Source: CAYSUS01 sp964434165
GTDB lineage: Bacteria; Planctomycetota; Planctomycetia; Pirellulales; Thermoguttaceae
Assembly (NCBI GenBank): GCA_964434165.1
Contig: CAYSUS010000009.1
Location: forward strand, 1 to 64,000
Direction: 5' to 3'
Length of the DNA: 64,000 bases
The translations under genes were made by a program, and so were the position numbers. Below are positions 1 through 9,700 of this stretch, in pieces. Under the pieces are notes generated by a model. The model was given only the letters and a program-made list of their open reading frames with translations. It did no database searches and was not told the origin of the DNA. Numbering within the stretch: position 1 is the first letter of the stretch; every line of letters starts with the position of its first letter.

Positions 1-6
1 GACCCC

Positions 7-27
7 GATCCGGTAGTCTACCGGATC
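7..27. repeat. Perfect inverted repeat at left edge
   Basis: Nine-base arms (GATCCGGTA at 7-15 and TACCGGATC at 19-27) surround a three-base loop. It lies downstream of the minus-strand tRNA and could be its terminator, or the terminator of a plus-strand gene outside the window. There is no T-tract on either side, so the role is open. Confidence 0.5.
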
Positions 28-102
28 CTTCGGGGGAAAACAGGCCGCTCTGCCGACCGCCGGCAGGTATCCTAAGTCCATGATTCGGATAGACTTGTGT
101 CG

Positions 103-177
<75 letters not shown>

Positions 178-281
178 AGGTGGCGGCAGACAGGTCCCCG
201 AAGATGGGACATCAGGCGGTCGGGCCGCGTTGGGGAGGCAAGCCCTCCGCTGATAGCGACGTGGCCGTCGCCGGACAGAAC

Positions 282-309
282 ATTCTACCCACTTGGGGGT
301 AGCGTGCAA
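282..309 (-). promoter_or_regulatory. Candidate promoter of tRNA-Ala
   Basis: On the minus strand, TTGCAC (304-309) is followed after 16 bases by TAGAAT (282-287). It points at the tRNA and lies in the spacer after the PPK2 stop codon. The same TTGC-type -35 box recurs at other candidate promoters in the window. Confidence 0.45.
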
Positions 310-399
310 TGCGGGATGGCCCGGCGAGGCTGGCCCCTCGCCTGGCCGCTCGGCGGCCAATCTCTCTGGCAGGCGGAAGAAGGAGGATTGCGGGGCGGG

Positions 400-2007
400 C
401 TACTTCGCCCCGGCCAGGGCCCGCTCCAGGGCGTCGGCCACGGTGCGGAGGGCTTTCAGGCGCGCGTGCAGCTTGCAGTTGGCCTCAAGGATCGTCCAGG
501 GGGCGTATTTCGTGTGGGTCCGCTCGAGCATGTCCGTCACCGCGGCTTCGTACTGCGGCCACTTCTCGCGGTTTCGCCAGTCCTCGTCGGTGATCTTCCA
601 CTGCTTGGTGGGGTCTTCCTGCCGGGCCTGGAAGCGGCGAAGCTGCTCGTCGCGGTCGATGTGCAGCCAGAGCTTCACGATCACGGTGCCGAAGTCGGCG
701 AGCTGCTTCTCGAACTCGTTGATCTCGCGATACGCCCGCTGCCATTCGGCCTCGGTGCAGAAGCCTTCGACGCGCTCGACCAGCACGCGTCCGTACCACG
801 AGCGATCGAAGATGGTGATGTGCCCGGCCTTGGGCACGCGGTTCCAGAACCGCCAGAGGTAGTGGTGGGCCTTTTCCTCGGCGGTGGGCGCGCCCGTGGG
901 AACGACCTCGTAGCCGCGCGGATCGAGCCCCCGCGTGAGGCGCTTGATCGCCCCGCCCTTGCCCCCGGCGTCGAAGCCTTCGTACACGATCAGGGCCGGC
1001 ACCTGGGCCACGTACAGCTCGTGCTCCAGGCTGAAGATCCTCTTCTGCAGCCGGGCGAGCTTGCCCTGGTACTTCTGCCGGTCGATCGTGAGCGAGAGAT
1101 CGACGCGGTCGAGGCGCACCGTTCTGCTGGACCCGCCAATCCGGCCGCGGCCGTTCGACGAGGGCTCCGTCGCGACCGACTCCGGCGAGCACGGCTTGAA
1201 GGGAACGTGGCTCCGCGGGGGTCGCCACCCGTTCGCCCCGGCCGGCGGCCTCTGCGGAACCGGCATGGGGCGCCGGGGCAGGTCGGGCGTGGCCGCTCGC
1301 CGGGCGTTCTCGCCTTCCATGGCGGCGACCAGCGTCTCGAAGACCTTCTTGCGCGCGAATCGCAAGTGCGTGGCCTCGACGACGGTCCACGGCGCCTGGT
1401 CCGTGCCGGTCCGCCGCAGCATCTCGTCGGCCGCCTCGGCCCACGCCTTGTACTGCATGTGGCGGCGCCACTCCTCGCGGCCCACCTTCCAGGCCGTGGA
1501 GGGGTTGGCCGTGATCTCCTTGAACCGCTTGCGCTGCTCCTTGCGGCTGATGTGCAGCCAGAATTTCACGATCACCGCGCCGCTGTCGGCGAGTTGCCGC
1601 TCGAACTGGCGGATCTCGTCGAAGGCCCGGCGCCACTCGGGCTTGGGAATGACCTTATCGACCCGCTCGACGAGCACGCGCCCGTACCAGGAGCGGTCGA
1701 AGATGGTCAGCGTTCCGGCTGCGGGCGCTGAGCGCCAGAAGCGCCACAGCCACGGGTGGCGGCGCTCGTCCTCGTCCGGGGCGCTGGTCACGTGGACCTT
1801 GAAGCCTCGGGGGTCGAGCACCTGGGTCAGTCGGTTGATGAGGTGCCCTTTGCCGGCAGCATCCCAGCCCTCGAAGACCACGATCACCGGGACGCCCATG
1901 GCCCGGGCCGTGCGCTGGCACGCGGCCAGGCGCGTCTCCAGGCTGGGGAAGACCTGTCGATACTCCGCCCGTGGGACCTGCTTGCCAAGATCAATCTGCT
2001 TCAGCAT
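400..2007 (-). CDS. Tandem-domain polyphosphate kinase 2 family protein
   Basis: This 535-residue protein has two complete PPK2 domains. The first carries a Walker A motif GWDAAGKG at 47-54 and the FDRSWYGRVLVERV motif at 103-116. The second carries GFDAGGKG at 344-351 and the same FDRSWYGRVLVERV motif at 400-413. The domains are joined by a proline/arginine-rich linker at about 235-295. Tandem-domain PPK2 enzymes such as Pseudomonas PAP transfer phosphate from polyphosphate to AMP, giving ADP, so a cytoplasmic AMP-phosphorylating role is likely by family. I chose the ATG at 2007 because the in-frame extension upstream is low-complexity and unlike PPK2; an ATG at 2151 is possible. An AT-rich stretch at 2092-2100 about 90 bases upstream could be a -10 region but has no good partner. 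The gene stands alone between tRNA-Ala and a sulfatase. Confidence 0.9.
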   Translation of the reverse strand: MLKQIDLGKQVPRAEYRQVFPSLETRLAACQRTARAMGVPVIVVFEGWDAAGKGHLINRLTQVLDPRGFKVHVTSAPDEDERRHPWLWRFWRSAPAAGTLTIFDRSWYGRVLVERVDKVIPKPEWRRAFDEIRQFERQLADSGAVIVKFWLHISRKEQRKRFKEITANPSTAWKVGREEWRRHMQYKAWAEAADEMLRRTGTDQAPWTVVEATHLRFARKKVFETLVAAMEGENARRAATPDLPRRPMPVPQRPPAGANGWRPPRSHVPFKPCSPESVATEPSSNGRGRIGGSSRTVRLDRVDLSLTIDRQKYQGKLARLQKRIFSLEHELYVAQVPALIVYEGFDAGGKGGAIKRLTRGLDPRGYEVVPTGAPTAEEKAHHYLWRFWNRVPKAGHITIFDRSWYGRVLVERVEGFCTEAEWQRAYREINEFEKQLADFGTVIVKLWLHIDRDEQLRRFQARQEDPTKQWKITDEDWRNREKWPQYEAAVTDMLERTHTKYAPWTILEANCKLHARLKALRTVADALERALAGAK

Positions 2008-2240
2008 CCTGGGTGCCCTCGCCTTGCGCCCGGCCTGATCCGCTGCGTTCTCGCCCCCCTCAGGGCGCGCAGCTCGGCCGCGTGGGGACACAAATATATA
2101 GCTCGCGCGGGTGCGCCGAAGCGGGGATGCCGGAACCCGCCATCCCATCATTACGGGTGGGGCTCGACAAACTACCAGGAGGGATCAAAGGGCAGGCGAT
2201 TAAGGGAGTAGGAGAGCGGTGCTCGCCTCCCGTCACCCCG

Positions 2241-3554
2241 TCATTCCCCGTCCCACCAGGCGTCGATCGCCTCGCGGAGCTGCGCTGCCAGCTCCGGCTT
2301 CTCCTTCGTCAGACTCGCGCGCTCGTGCGGATCGGCCTTCAGGTCGAACAGCTCGACCGGGGCCCCGGGCTCGTTGGCCTCCTCGGGGACGATCAGCTTC
2401 CACCAGCCGCGGATGCACCATCGCGTGCGCAGGCTCGGCGCCGGGCGGTCGATGTCGATCGCGTTGTGCGTGAACGTCTCGCCGAAGACCGTCTTGCGGG
2501 CGGCCACCGCCTGGCCATCGAGCAGGTTGATTCCCTGCATCTGGGGCGTGGGCTTCAGGCCACACGCGGCGAGGACCGTGGGGGCCAGGTCGATGCTGAT
2601 GGCCAGGTTCTCCTCGTCGCGCCTGGGCTCGATCCGCCCGGGCCACCGGAGCATGATCGGCGTGCGCACGCCGCCCTCGTAAGGCGACTGCTTGGACCGC
2701 GCGGCGAAGCGACGGTTGTCGGGCCGCTGGATCCAGCCGTTGTCCGTGACGAACACCACGAGCGTGTCCTTCGAGAGGTTCTTCTTCTCGAGGTAGTCCA
2801 GCAGCTCGCCGCAGGTCTCGTCGAACCACTCGCACATCGCCCAGTAGCGGGCGACGTGGATCGACGCGGTCTTGCCGCGGTATTTGGCCAGCAGTCGCTC
2901 GGGCGGGTTATGCGGCTGGTGCGGGAGAAACGGGGCGTACCAGATGAAGAAAGGCCTCTCGCCGGCTTTCTCGATGAACTCGAAGATCGGCGCAAGACCT
3001 TGCCGCCCGATGATCAGCCCGGCGTCGCCGTGGCGCCCGCCCCGGGCCGGATCGCCGTGGGTCATGCCTTCGGTGAAGCCGCCGCGCGCGAAATTGCCTT
3101 CCCACCACTTGCCGGTCTGAAGACTCACGTAACCTCGCTCGGCCAGCATGCGGGGCAGCGTGGGCACGCGCTCGATGTTGGCGATCTGCTCGCGGCGCTG
3201 GGCGAGCATGGCCTCGCGCGAGAGGCCCTTGGGCGGGTCGTTCGAAGTGATCCTGTGCTGATGGGGGTAGAGGCCGGTGATGATCGTGGCCAGGCTGGGC
3301 CGGCACAGGCTCGACGGCACGTAGCCCCGGGTGAACGTGAGGCCCTCGCGCGAGAGCCGGTCCAGATTGGGTGTGCGGATCACGTCGTGGCCCATGAAAC
3401 CGAAATCGCCCCAGGCCTGGTCGTCGCCGATGATCAGCACCACGTTGGGGCGATCGGCCGGCTTGGATTCCGCGGCCGCGGCCGGGACGGCACGTGCGAG
3501 ACACACGAGCGCGAGGAGGAGGGCGAGCAGCACGGTTCGTGGTGCGGTCCGCAT
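2241..3554 (-). CDS. Secreted sulfatase (arylsulfatase-type)
   Basis: This 437-residue protein starts with a signal peptide (MRTAPRT, then a Leu-rich core ending at AAA near residue 28). The alkaline-phosphatase-fold sulfatase core follows with metal-binding aspartates at 44-45 (IGDDQAWG). The modified cysteine is C84 in CRPSLATIITG. The usual CxPSR sequence is CxPSL here: the arginine after the serine is Leu, a variant found in a sulfatase subgroup. The protein would hydrolyse sulfate esters, probably of polysaccharides, outside the cytoplasm after formylglycine formation; the substrate cannot be told. The ATG at 3554 puts the signal peptide at the N-terminus. It is divergent from the PD40/diheme gene at 3666 with a 111-base shared spacer. 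Confidence 0.9.
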   Translation of the reverse strand: MRTAPRTVLLALLLALVCLARAVPAAAAESKPADRPNVVLIIGDDQAWGDFGFMGHDVIRTPNLDRLSREGLTFTRGYVPSSLCRPSLATIITGLYPHQHRITSNDPPKGLSREAMLAQRREQIANIERVPTLPRMLAERGYVSLQTGKWWEGNFARGGFTEGMTHGDPARGGRHGDAGLIIGRQGLAPIFEFIEKAGERPFFIWYAPFLPHQPHNPPERLLAKYRGKTASIHVARYWAMCEWFDETCGELLDYLEKKNLSKDTLVVFVTDNGWIQRPDNRRFAARSKQSPYEGGVRTPIMLRWPGRIEPRRDEENLAISIDLAPTVLAACGLKPTPQMQGINLLDGQAVAARKTVFGETFTHNAIDIDRPAPSLRTRWCIRGWWKLIVPEEANEPGAPVELFDLKADPHERASLTKEKPELAAQLREAIDAWWDGE

Positions 3555-3665
3555 GATATCGACTCCGATGAAGAGGTTCTCGCGGGGGAATGCCGGTTCG
3601 ACTATCATGGCAGCCGGTGGCGCGTGGTTCAAGCTGCTCGCTTCGTTCCCCGCGGAGGCCTGATT

Positions 3666-6569
3666 ATGCGACGGATCGTCTTGCTCGCCATGTTCGGGGT
3701 CGCCCTCGCCCCTCTCTTCGTGCCAGCGGCGGAAGTCCCGCCGCCGCGGATCGCGCTCAGCGGCAAGCCAGCTCCTCTGGCCAGCGCCCCGGTGTGTGGG
3801 TTCTCGGTGATCGCCACCGGCGACGGGCCGCAGATGGCGCTGATGCCCTCGGCCGGCAGGGCGGTTGTCGCGCTATTCCAGGGCGAGTCGGTGGAGATCG
3901 ATTTCACAGTCGGAGGTCTGAGGAAGCGCTTCGCGGTCAGTGTCGATGCGCGGCTTCTAGGCGGCTCGGACGCGATCGCGACTCTCGCGGCCGGCGGACG
4001 GCAAGCCGAGCGACGACTATCCTCCAAAGAGGTCACCCGCCTGGAGTTGCGCGACGTCGCCGCCCGGGCGGAGCGCCACCTCGTGCTCCGCCTGAAGGCC
4101 GAGTCCGGGGAGGCCGCGGTGCGAGTCGAGTCCCTCTCGTGCGTCGTTGGTGACAGGCAAATCCTGCTGCCGCTCACCGCCGCTTCGATCGACGAGAACG
4201 CACTACCGGCTCCCGCGTTACCGCCGCTGAGGCTGGCCATCGAGGAAGCCTTGGTCGCCTGGGACTGGCGCATGCAGGACGGGATCGGCACGCAGCGCGA
4301 CGCGTACACCTATGCCGAAGCGTTAGAGCGCGTGTTTCTCGGCGGCGATCTGCTGATCGAGCACCTGCGGGGGCTCGGCGCTTCGCTCAACCACGGTCCG
4401 GAGCTATGGCTGGAGCTGAAGCGGGAACTCCGCTGCCTCAAGTCGAGCGGAGGCGACGAAGCCCAATGGGAAGCCCTGTGGCTGGCCACCCATCGCGTGC
4501 GGCGCGCAATCGCGATGGCCAATCCCCGGCTGCCCGAGGGTGCCATCCTCTTCGCCAAGCAGGTGCCCGGGTCGTTCAGCCATCAGCTCACGCAGTATTA
4601 CGGTCGTTACGCGCGGCCGGGCGGCGGGCTTTTCGTCCTCCAAGAGCCGGGCCGATCCATGCGGTGCCAGCGGCTCGCCGAAGACGCGCTGCCGGTGGGC
4701 AGCTTCCAGCATCCCGAGGTCTCCTACGACGGGCGCCGCGTGCTCTTCTCGTACTGCCATGCCGAGACTCCGCCTGATGACGGCATCCGCGGGCATCGGG
4801 GGCGCTACTATCACGTCTACGAGATCGGCACGGACGGGACCGGGCTGCGCCAGCTCACGGACGGACCGTTCGACGACTTCTCCCCGAAATACCTGCCCGA
4901 CGGGCGGATTGTCTTCATCTCCACGCGGCGCGGCGGATGGCATCGCTGCGGAACGCCCGGCTGCGAGAACTACACGCTGGCCGTGATGGAGGCCGACGGC
5001 TCGGGCCCGCGTCCCATCTCCTTCCACGAGACCCAGGAATGGGACCCGGCCGTCCTGCACGACGGGCGGATCATCTACACGCGCTGGGACTACGTGGATC
5101 GCCACGCCGTGTACTACGAGCAGCTCTGGACCACGCGGCCCGACGGCAGTCTGCCCAGCGCGCTGTACGGCAACAATACGTTCAACCCGGTGGGCGTGTG
5201 GGAGGCTCGGCCCGTGCCCGAGTCGACCAAGGTCATGGCCACCGCCGCCCCGCACCACGGCATGACGGCCGGCTCGATCGTGCTGGTCGACGCGAGCCGG
5301 GGAAACGAGGGACCCGGGCCGCTGGAGCGCCTGACGCCCGAGGTGCCGTTTCCCGAGAGCGAGGCGGTGCTTCTGCCCCGCTGGCGGGCAACCGCCGGAA
5401 TTGCGAAGGAGGGGGACAGGCTCCGCTTGTGCAAACCACCCTCCGGACCGCTCCGCGGCAAACGGTGCCAGTCCCTTGAGCGGTGGCCGGGCCAGTGCTT
5501 TCGCAGTCCGTGGCCGCTGTCCGAGGACGTGTTCCTGGCGGCGTACAGCTTCGACCCGTTGATCGGCGAGCCGGAGGCAAACCGGCCGAGCATGTTCGGG
5601 ATCTACCTCGTCGATCGCTGGGGCAACAAGGAACTCCTGTACCGCGACCTCAACATCGCCTCGCTCTGGCCCGTGCCTCTCCAGGCCCGCAAGCGGCCGC
5701 CGGCAATCCCGGCCCCGCCGCGCGAGCCGCAGGGCGACGAGGCGGTCGTGTTCGTGCAGAACGTCTACGCGGCCGATCCGCCCCTGCCTGCCGGCGAGGT
5801 GCGGCGCCTTCGGATCGTGCAGGTGCTGCCCAAGAGCACGCCCGGCATCAACAACCCGCCGGTCGGACTGCCGAACGCCTCGCCCGGCAAGCAGGTGTTG
5901 GGCACCGTGCCGGTCGAGTCGGACGGCTCGGTGCTGTTTCTCGCGCCGGCCGGCGTGCCGCTGTCGTTTCAGGCCCTCGACGCGCAGGGTCAGGCCGTGC
6001 AGGTGATGCGGAGTCTCACGTATCTTCGCCCGGGCGAGAGGATGTCGTGCGTGGGCTGCCACGAGCATCGCATGACCTCGCCGCGGCGTGTGGGCTCGTC
6101 GCTGGCGCTCGCCGGGCCGCCGTCGGCGATCGAGCCCGGGCCGGAAGGGTCGAAGCCGCTCTCCTATCCGCTCCTGGTGCAGCCCGTGCTGGATCGCAAG
6201 TGCGTGAAGTGCCACCGTCCCGACAGGCCGGAGGGCAAGGTGATCCTCACCGGCCAGCCGCAAGGGCATTACACGTTGTCGTACAACGCCCTGGCCCCGC
6301 GGGTCTCGTACAGCGCGTGGGGCAAGCCGGGGGACTTCCGCCGGGCCAACAGCGAACCGGTCGCCCAGCCTAGCTTTTTCGGGGCCCGCGCCAGCCCGCT
6401 GATGAAACTCCTCGCCGCCGGGCATGAGGGCGTCGAGCTCACACCCGAGGAGCGCGAGCGCCTGGTCACGTGGATGGACGCCAACGCCCTGTTCTACGGC
6501 ACCTTCGATCGCGAGGACCAGGCCCGCCAGCGCCGCGGGGAGCGGATCGCCGGTCCGGCCTTGGAGTGA
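3666..6569 (+). CDS. PD40-repeat diheme protein, hydrazine-synthase-alpha-like
   Basis: This 967-residue protein begins with a signal peptide (MRRIVLLAMFGVALAPLFVPAAE). Residues about 25-200 form a domain I do not recognise. The middle contains PD40/WD40-like propeller repeats, for example PDGRIVFISTRRGG and HDGRIIYTRWDY. The C-terminal third carries two c-type heme motifs, CVGCH at 795-799 and CVKCH at 846-850. This layout matches the large planctomycete family usually named after the middle domain of the hydrazine synthase alpha subunit. Membership does not imply hydrazine synthesis: no beta or gamma subunit genes are nearby. It is probably a periplasmic or cell-surface electron-transfer or binding protein. 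It heads a run of four plus-strand secreted-protein genes. Confidence 0.85.
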   Translation: MRRIVLLAMFGVALAPLFVPAAEVPPPRIALSGKPAPLASAPVCGFSVIATGDGPQMALMPSAGRAVVALFQGESVEIDFTVGGLRKRFAVSVDARLLGGSDAIATLAAGGRQAERRLSSKEVTRLELRDVAARAERHLVLRLKAESGEAAVRVESLSCVVGDRQILLPLTAASIDENALPAPALPPLRLAIEEALVAWDWRMQDGIGTQRDAYTYAEALERVFLGGDLLIEHLRGLGASLNHGPELWLELKRELRCLKSSGGDEAQWEALWLATHRVRRAIAMANPRLPEGAILFAKQVPGSFSHQLTQYYGRYARPGGGLFVLQEPGRSMRCQRLAEDALPVGSFQHPEVSYDGRRVLFSYCHAETPPDDGIRGHRGRYYHVYEIGTDGTGLRQLTDGPFDDFSPKYLPDGRIVFISTRRGGWHRCGTPGCENYTLAVMEADGSGPRPISFHETQEWDPAVLHDGRIIYTRWDYVDRHAVYYEQLWTTRPDGSLPSALYGNNTFNPVGVWEARPVPESTKVMATAAPHHGMTAGSIVLVDASRGNEGPGPLERLTPEVPFPESEAVLLPRWRATAGIAKEGDRLRLCKPPSGPLRGKRCQSLERWPGQCFRSPWPLSEDVFLAAYSFDPLIGEPEANRPSMFGIYLVDRWGNKELLYRDLNIASLWPVPLQARKRPPAIPAPPREPQGDEAVVFVQNVYAADPPLPAGEVRRLRIVQVLPKSTPGINNPPVGLPNASPGKQVLGTVPVESDGSVLFLAPAGVPLSFQALDAQGQAVQVMRSLTYLRPGERMSCVGCHEHRMTSPRRVGSSLALAGPPSAIEPGPEGSKPLSYPLLVQPVLDRKCVKCHRPDRPEGKVILTGQPQGHYTLSYNALAPRVSYSAWGKPGDFRRANSEPVAQPSFFGARASPLMKLLAAGHEGVELTPEERERLVTWMDANALFYGTFDREDQARQRRGERIAGPALE

Positions 6570-6711
6570 GAGGGCATGCTCGGAATTGGCGAGAAATGCC
6601 CCAGGCCACGCACTTCGGGAATAAGCCGGCGCGACCGAAGCGAATTCCGGTGCGGGTCGTCCCCAGGCGGCCGACCGAGTCGCTCAACACGCACCGGAAG
6701 GGAGAGGGCCC

Positions 6712-9700
6712 ATGCTGCGCTGCCGATCCGCGGTACCTTCGCACGCCATGGCGGTTGGCGTGCTCGTCGCGATCGCCGGGAGCGCATGGGCGGCGTCCGC
6801 TTCGGGGCAGGCGCGCAATCCTTTCGACGACGGGCCGCGATCGGGCAACCCCTCGGCACCGGCGGCCGACAATCCGTTCGGAGCGTCACCCCCGCAGCGC
6901 TCGCCGGCGTTCGAGTCGCTCGAGGCCGACCCGGCAGCATGCCTGGACGCTCTGTTCGAGGAGGTCTTTCCGGACAAAGGCGAGGCCCGGCCGCCGTACC
7001 TGCCCGCCCGATACGACCTGGCGCTGAAGAAGCCGGACGAGGAGGGCGTCGACATGGAGGAGCTGCGCCGCCGCGCTGTGGAGCGCCAGGCGGGGACGGA
7101 GCAGCTCTGGTCGAAAGTCCAGGACTGGCTTCCCGAGAAGGTCACTCCCGAGGTCCTCGCCCGGCAGAAGATGGTCCGGTACGCTTTCGGCGAGGGGCGC
7201 CTAAAAGAGGCCGTGGCTGCGGCCCGCCGGGCGGGACCGAGCTATCGGTTCGCGATGGCCCGGCTGCTGCTGGCCGAGTGCCGGTTCGACGAGGCGGTGC
7301 GCGAGCTGGCGTCGCTGGCCGACGAGGTGGCGCGACGCGATGGCTACGGCTCTTTCTCCGACCGTGCGCTGGCACTGCTTGTACGGCACCAGGCGGAGCG
7401 CGAAGAGCTGGGGCAGAGAGTCACCGTGGTGCCTTTGCAGTTCGATCTCGACGCTTACTTGAAGAGGCGCTCTCGGGATCCGCACACGCGCCTGTTCATC
7501 GAAGGCCTGCGGCGCGCGGTCAGCGCCAGTGAAGGGGAGGAGACGGCGGTCGAGGGGATTCTCGAGGTCGAGGAGGTGGCCGAGTCGCTCGAGCCGCTGT
7601 CATCGGAACCGAGCCGATGGGGAGCGGTGGCCGACCCGATCGGCCTGATCGCCGACCTGCGCGACCTGGAGCTTCGGGACACAAGCCGCGCGCACCTGGT
7701 CACAAGCGGGGCCGAGCTGGCCCTGTATCCCGCGGAGCACGATTGGATCGGCGCCGAGCCCACGACGTTCGTGCTCCACTCGAGCTTCGGCGGGCCGGTG
7801 CGCCTGCAGTTGCACCGGCTCGGCTCGTCCGAACAAGGGGCCGGGGCCGATCCTGAGAGCGGCGCGCGGGGTGCCCGGCGCCAGCCGGCCCCGGGCCCTT
7901 CGAGGGGGCCGATCCGTACCTGGAGCGAAGAGGTGTTTCCGCTCAAGGAGAACAACCGGACCGCCAGTCGCACGCGGGCCGTGGTGCTTCGGGACCTCGA
8001 GGACGGGCGCTACCTGCTGCTGGCCGAAGCCCGATACGCCCCCATGGCCGCGGCGTGCGAGTTCGAGGTGTGCAACGTGGCCTTGTATCTTCGCGCCGGA
8101 CCGAACCGCGCGGTGATTGTGGCCGTGAACCGCCGCAACGGCCGGCCCGTGCCCGACGCGCCCGTGTCGCTGGCGATGACCGGAACGCCCGACCCGTACA
8201 AGGTCGTTTCCCAGCTCCGCCAGCAAAGCGAGCTGTTCCGGGCCGGGTTTCGCGGCGATGGGTTCTCCGATCGCCGGGGGCCGCCCGCCAAGGACACGGT
8301 CGAGCAGGTTGAAAAGGCGCAGCGCTACGTCGAGCGTCTTCAGGACTACGTGCGCGGCGCCGCCGCCCGGCGCGGCTATCCCGACCCGCGTTGGGCGGCC
8401 GAATTGCGCACCGGCCGCAACGGCGGCGCGGCGACCGATCTGCCGCCGGCCCGGGCCGACTACGACTACCGTCTCTCGGCCCGGCTGCCGGGCCAGGGGC
8501 AGGAGAAGACCGCGGTCGAGGCGGTCCACATCGATCGCCCCAAACCTCCGGAGGCGCCGTGGGGCCGGCGCGCGGTCGTCTGGCTCGACGAGCCGATCAA
8601 GCGCCCGGGGGACACGGTTCGTTTCCAGGGCATCGTGCGCCGGACCCTCGCGGGACGCGTGGCCGACAGCCCACCGGAGGGCGGCGACGTACCGGTGCGG
8701 GTGCGGAACTACTATCATAACGACACGCTTTGGGAGGGCCGCTGCAAGCTCTCCCAGGCCGGCACGTTCCAGGGCTCCTTCCCGATTCCCAAGACCGCCC
8801 GGCTGGGAGGCGCCTCGTTCTACGTGGACTCTACCGTGGCCGAGCCGCGCCACGCGCTCGTCGTGACCGAATACCGGCTCCCCGCCGTGGCCGTCGAACT
8901 GGAGCCGAGTTGCCCGACCGTGGCGGCCGGCGAGCCGATCGAAGGGAGCGTGACCGTCCGTGACGCCAGCGGCATGCCCGCCGCGGGGGCCAAGGTCGAG
9001 GTGTTCCTGGAGACCAGGGACAAGAAGCCTCCCACGGCGCTCGTAGAAACGGGCGAGGACGGCGCGGCCCCCTACTCGCTCCCCGCGCCTCTCCAGCAGC
9101 GCGACCGCTCGCTCAGGCTCCACGCCACCGCCACGGCCCTCTCGGGGCAGACCGGCTCGGACTCGGCTCGGGTTCGCGTGGCGTCCACGGCGTTCGCAGT
9201 CCGCGTCGTCCCGGGAACCACCGCCGCAATTGCGGGGGAGCCGTTCGCCGTGAGCGTCACGGCCGCGGAATGGGACGGCCGGGCGATCGAGGGCGCCGTC
9301 GTGGCGATCGATGCGGCCCGGCGCGCCGCGATCACCGACCACAACGGCGTGGCGGGCCTCGTCGCGACCCTGGATCGCTCCTCGCAAATCGAGGTGACGG
9401 TCGTCGCCGGCGAGCGCGTGGTCCGCGCGACGGCGACGGTGCAATTTGCCCCGCCGCAAGTGGACGCGAAGAAGGACGGCCAAGGCCCTGCGGCGAAAGG
9501 ACAGGCCCCGCGTGGCCCGTTCTCTGTGGCCGGTTGGGAGATCCCCGAACGGATCGACGCCGGCGAGACGTTCCAGTTCAGCGTCGACGTGCGGGGCGTT
9601 CCGGGACGGCAATACACCATGGCCGCGTTCCTCGAGAACGACCTGCTGCGGGACCACCAGGTCCGCTGCGTGGAGCCGGGCAAACACCGACTGACCTTCA

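Noticed and set aside
2085..2120. AT-rich promoter for the PPK2 gene
   Set aside because: TATATT is present on the minus strand but only a poor TTCGGC lies at a suitable distance.
3666..6569. Hydrazine synthase (anammox) function
   Set aside because: Only the alpha middle-domain similarity is seen; the protein lacks the full heme set and no other anammox genes are in the window.
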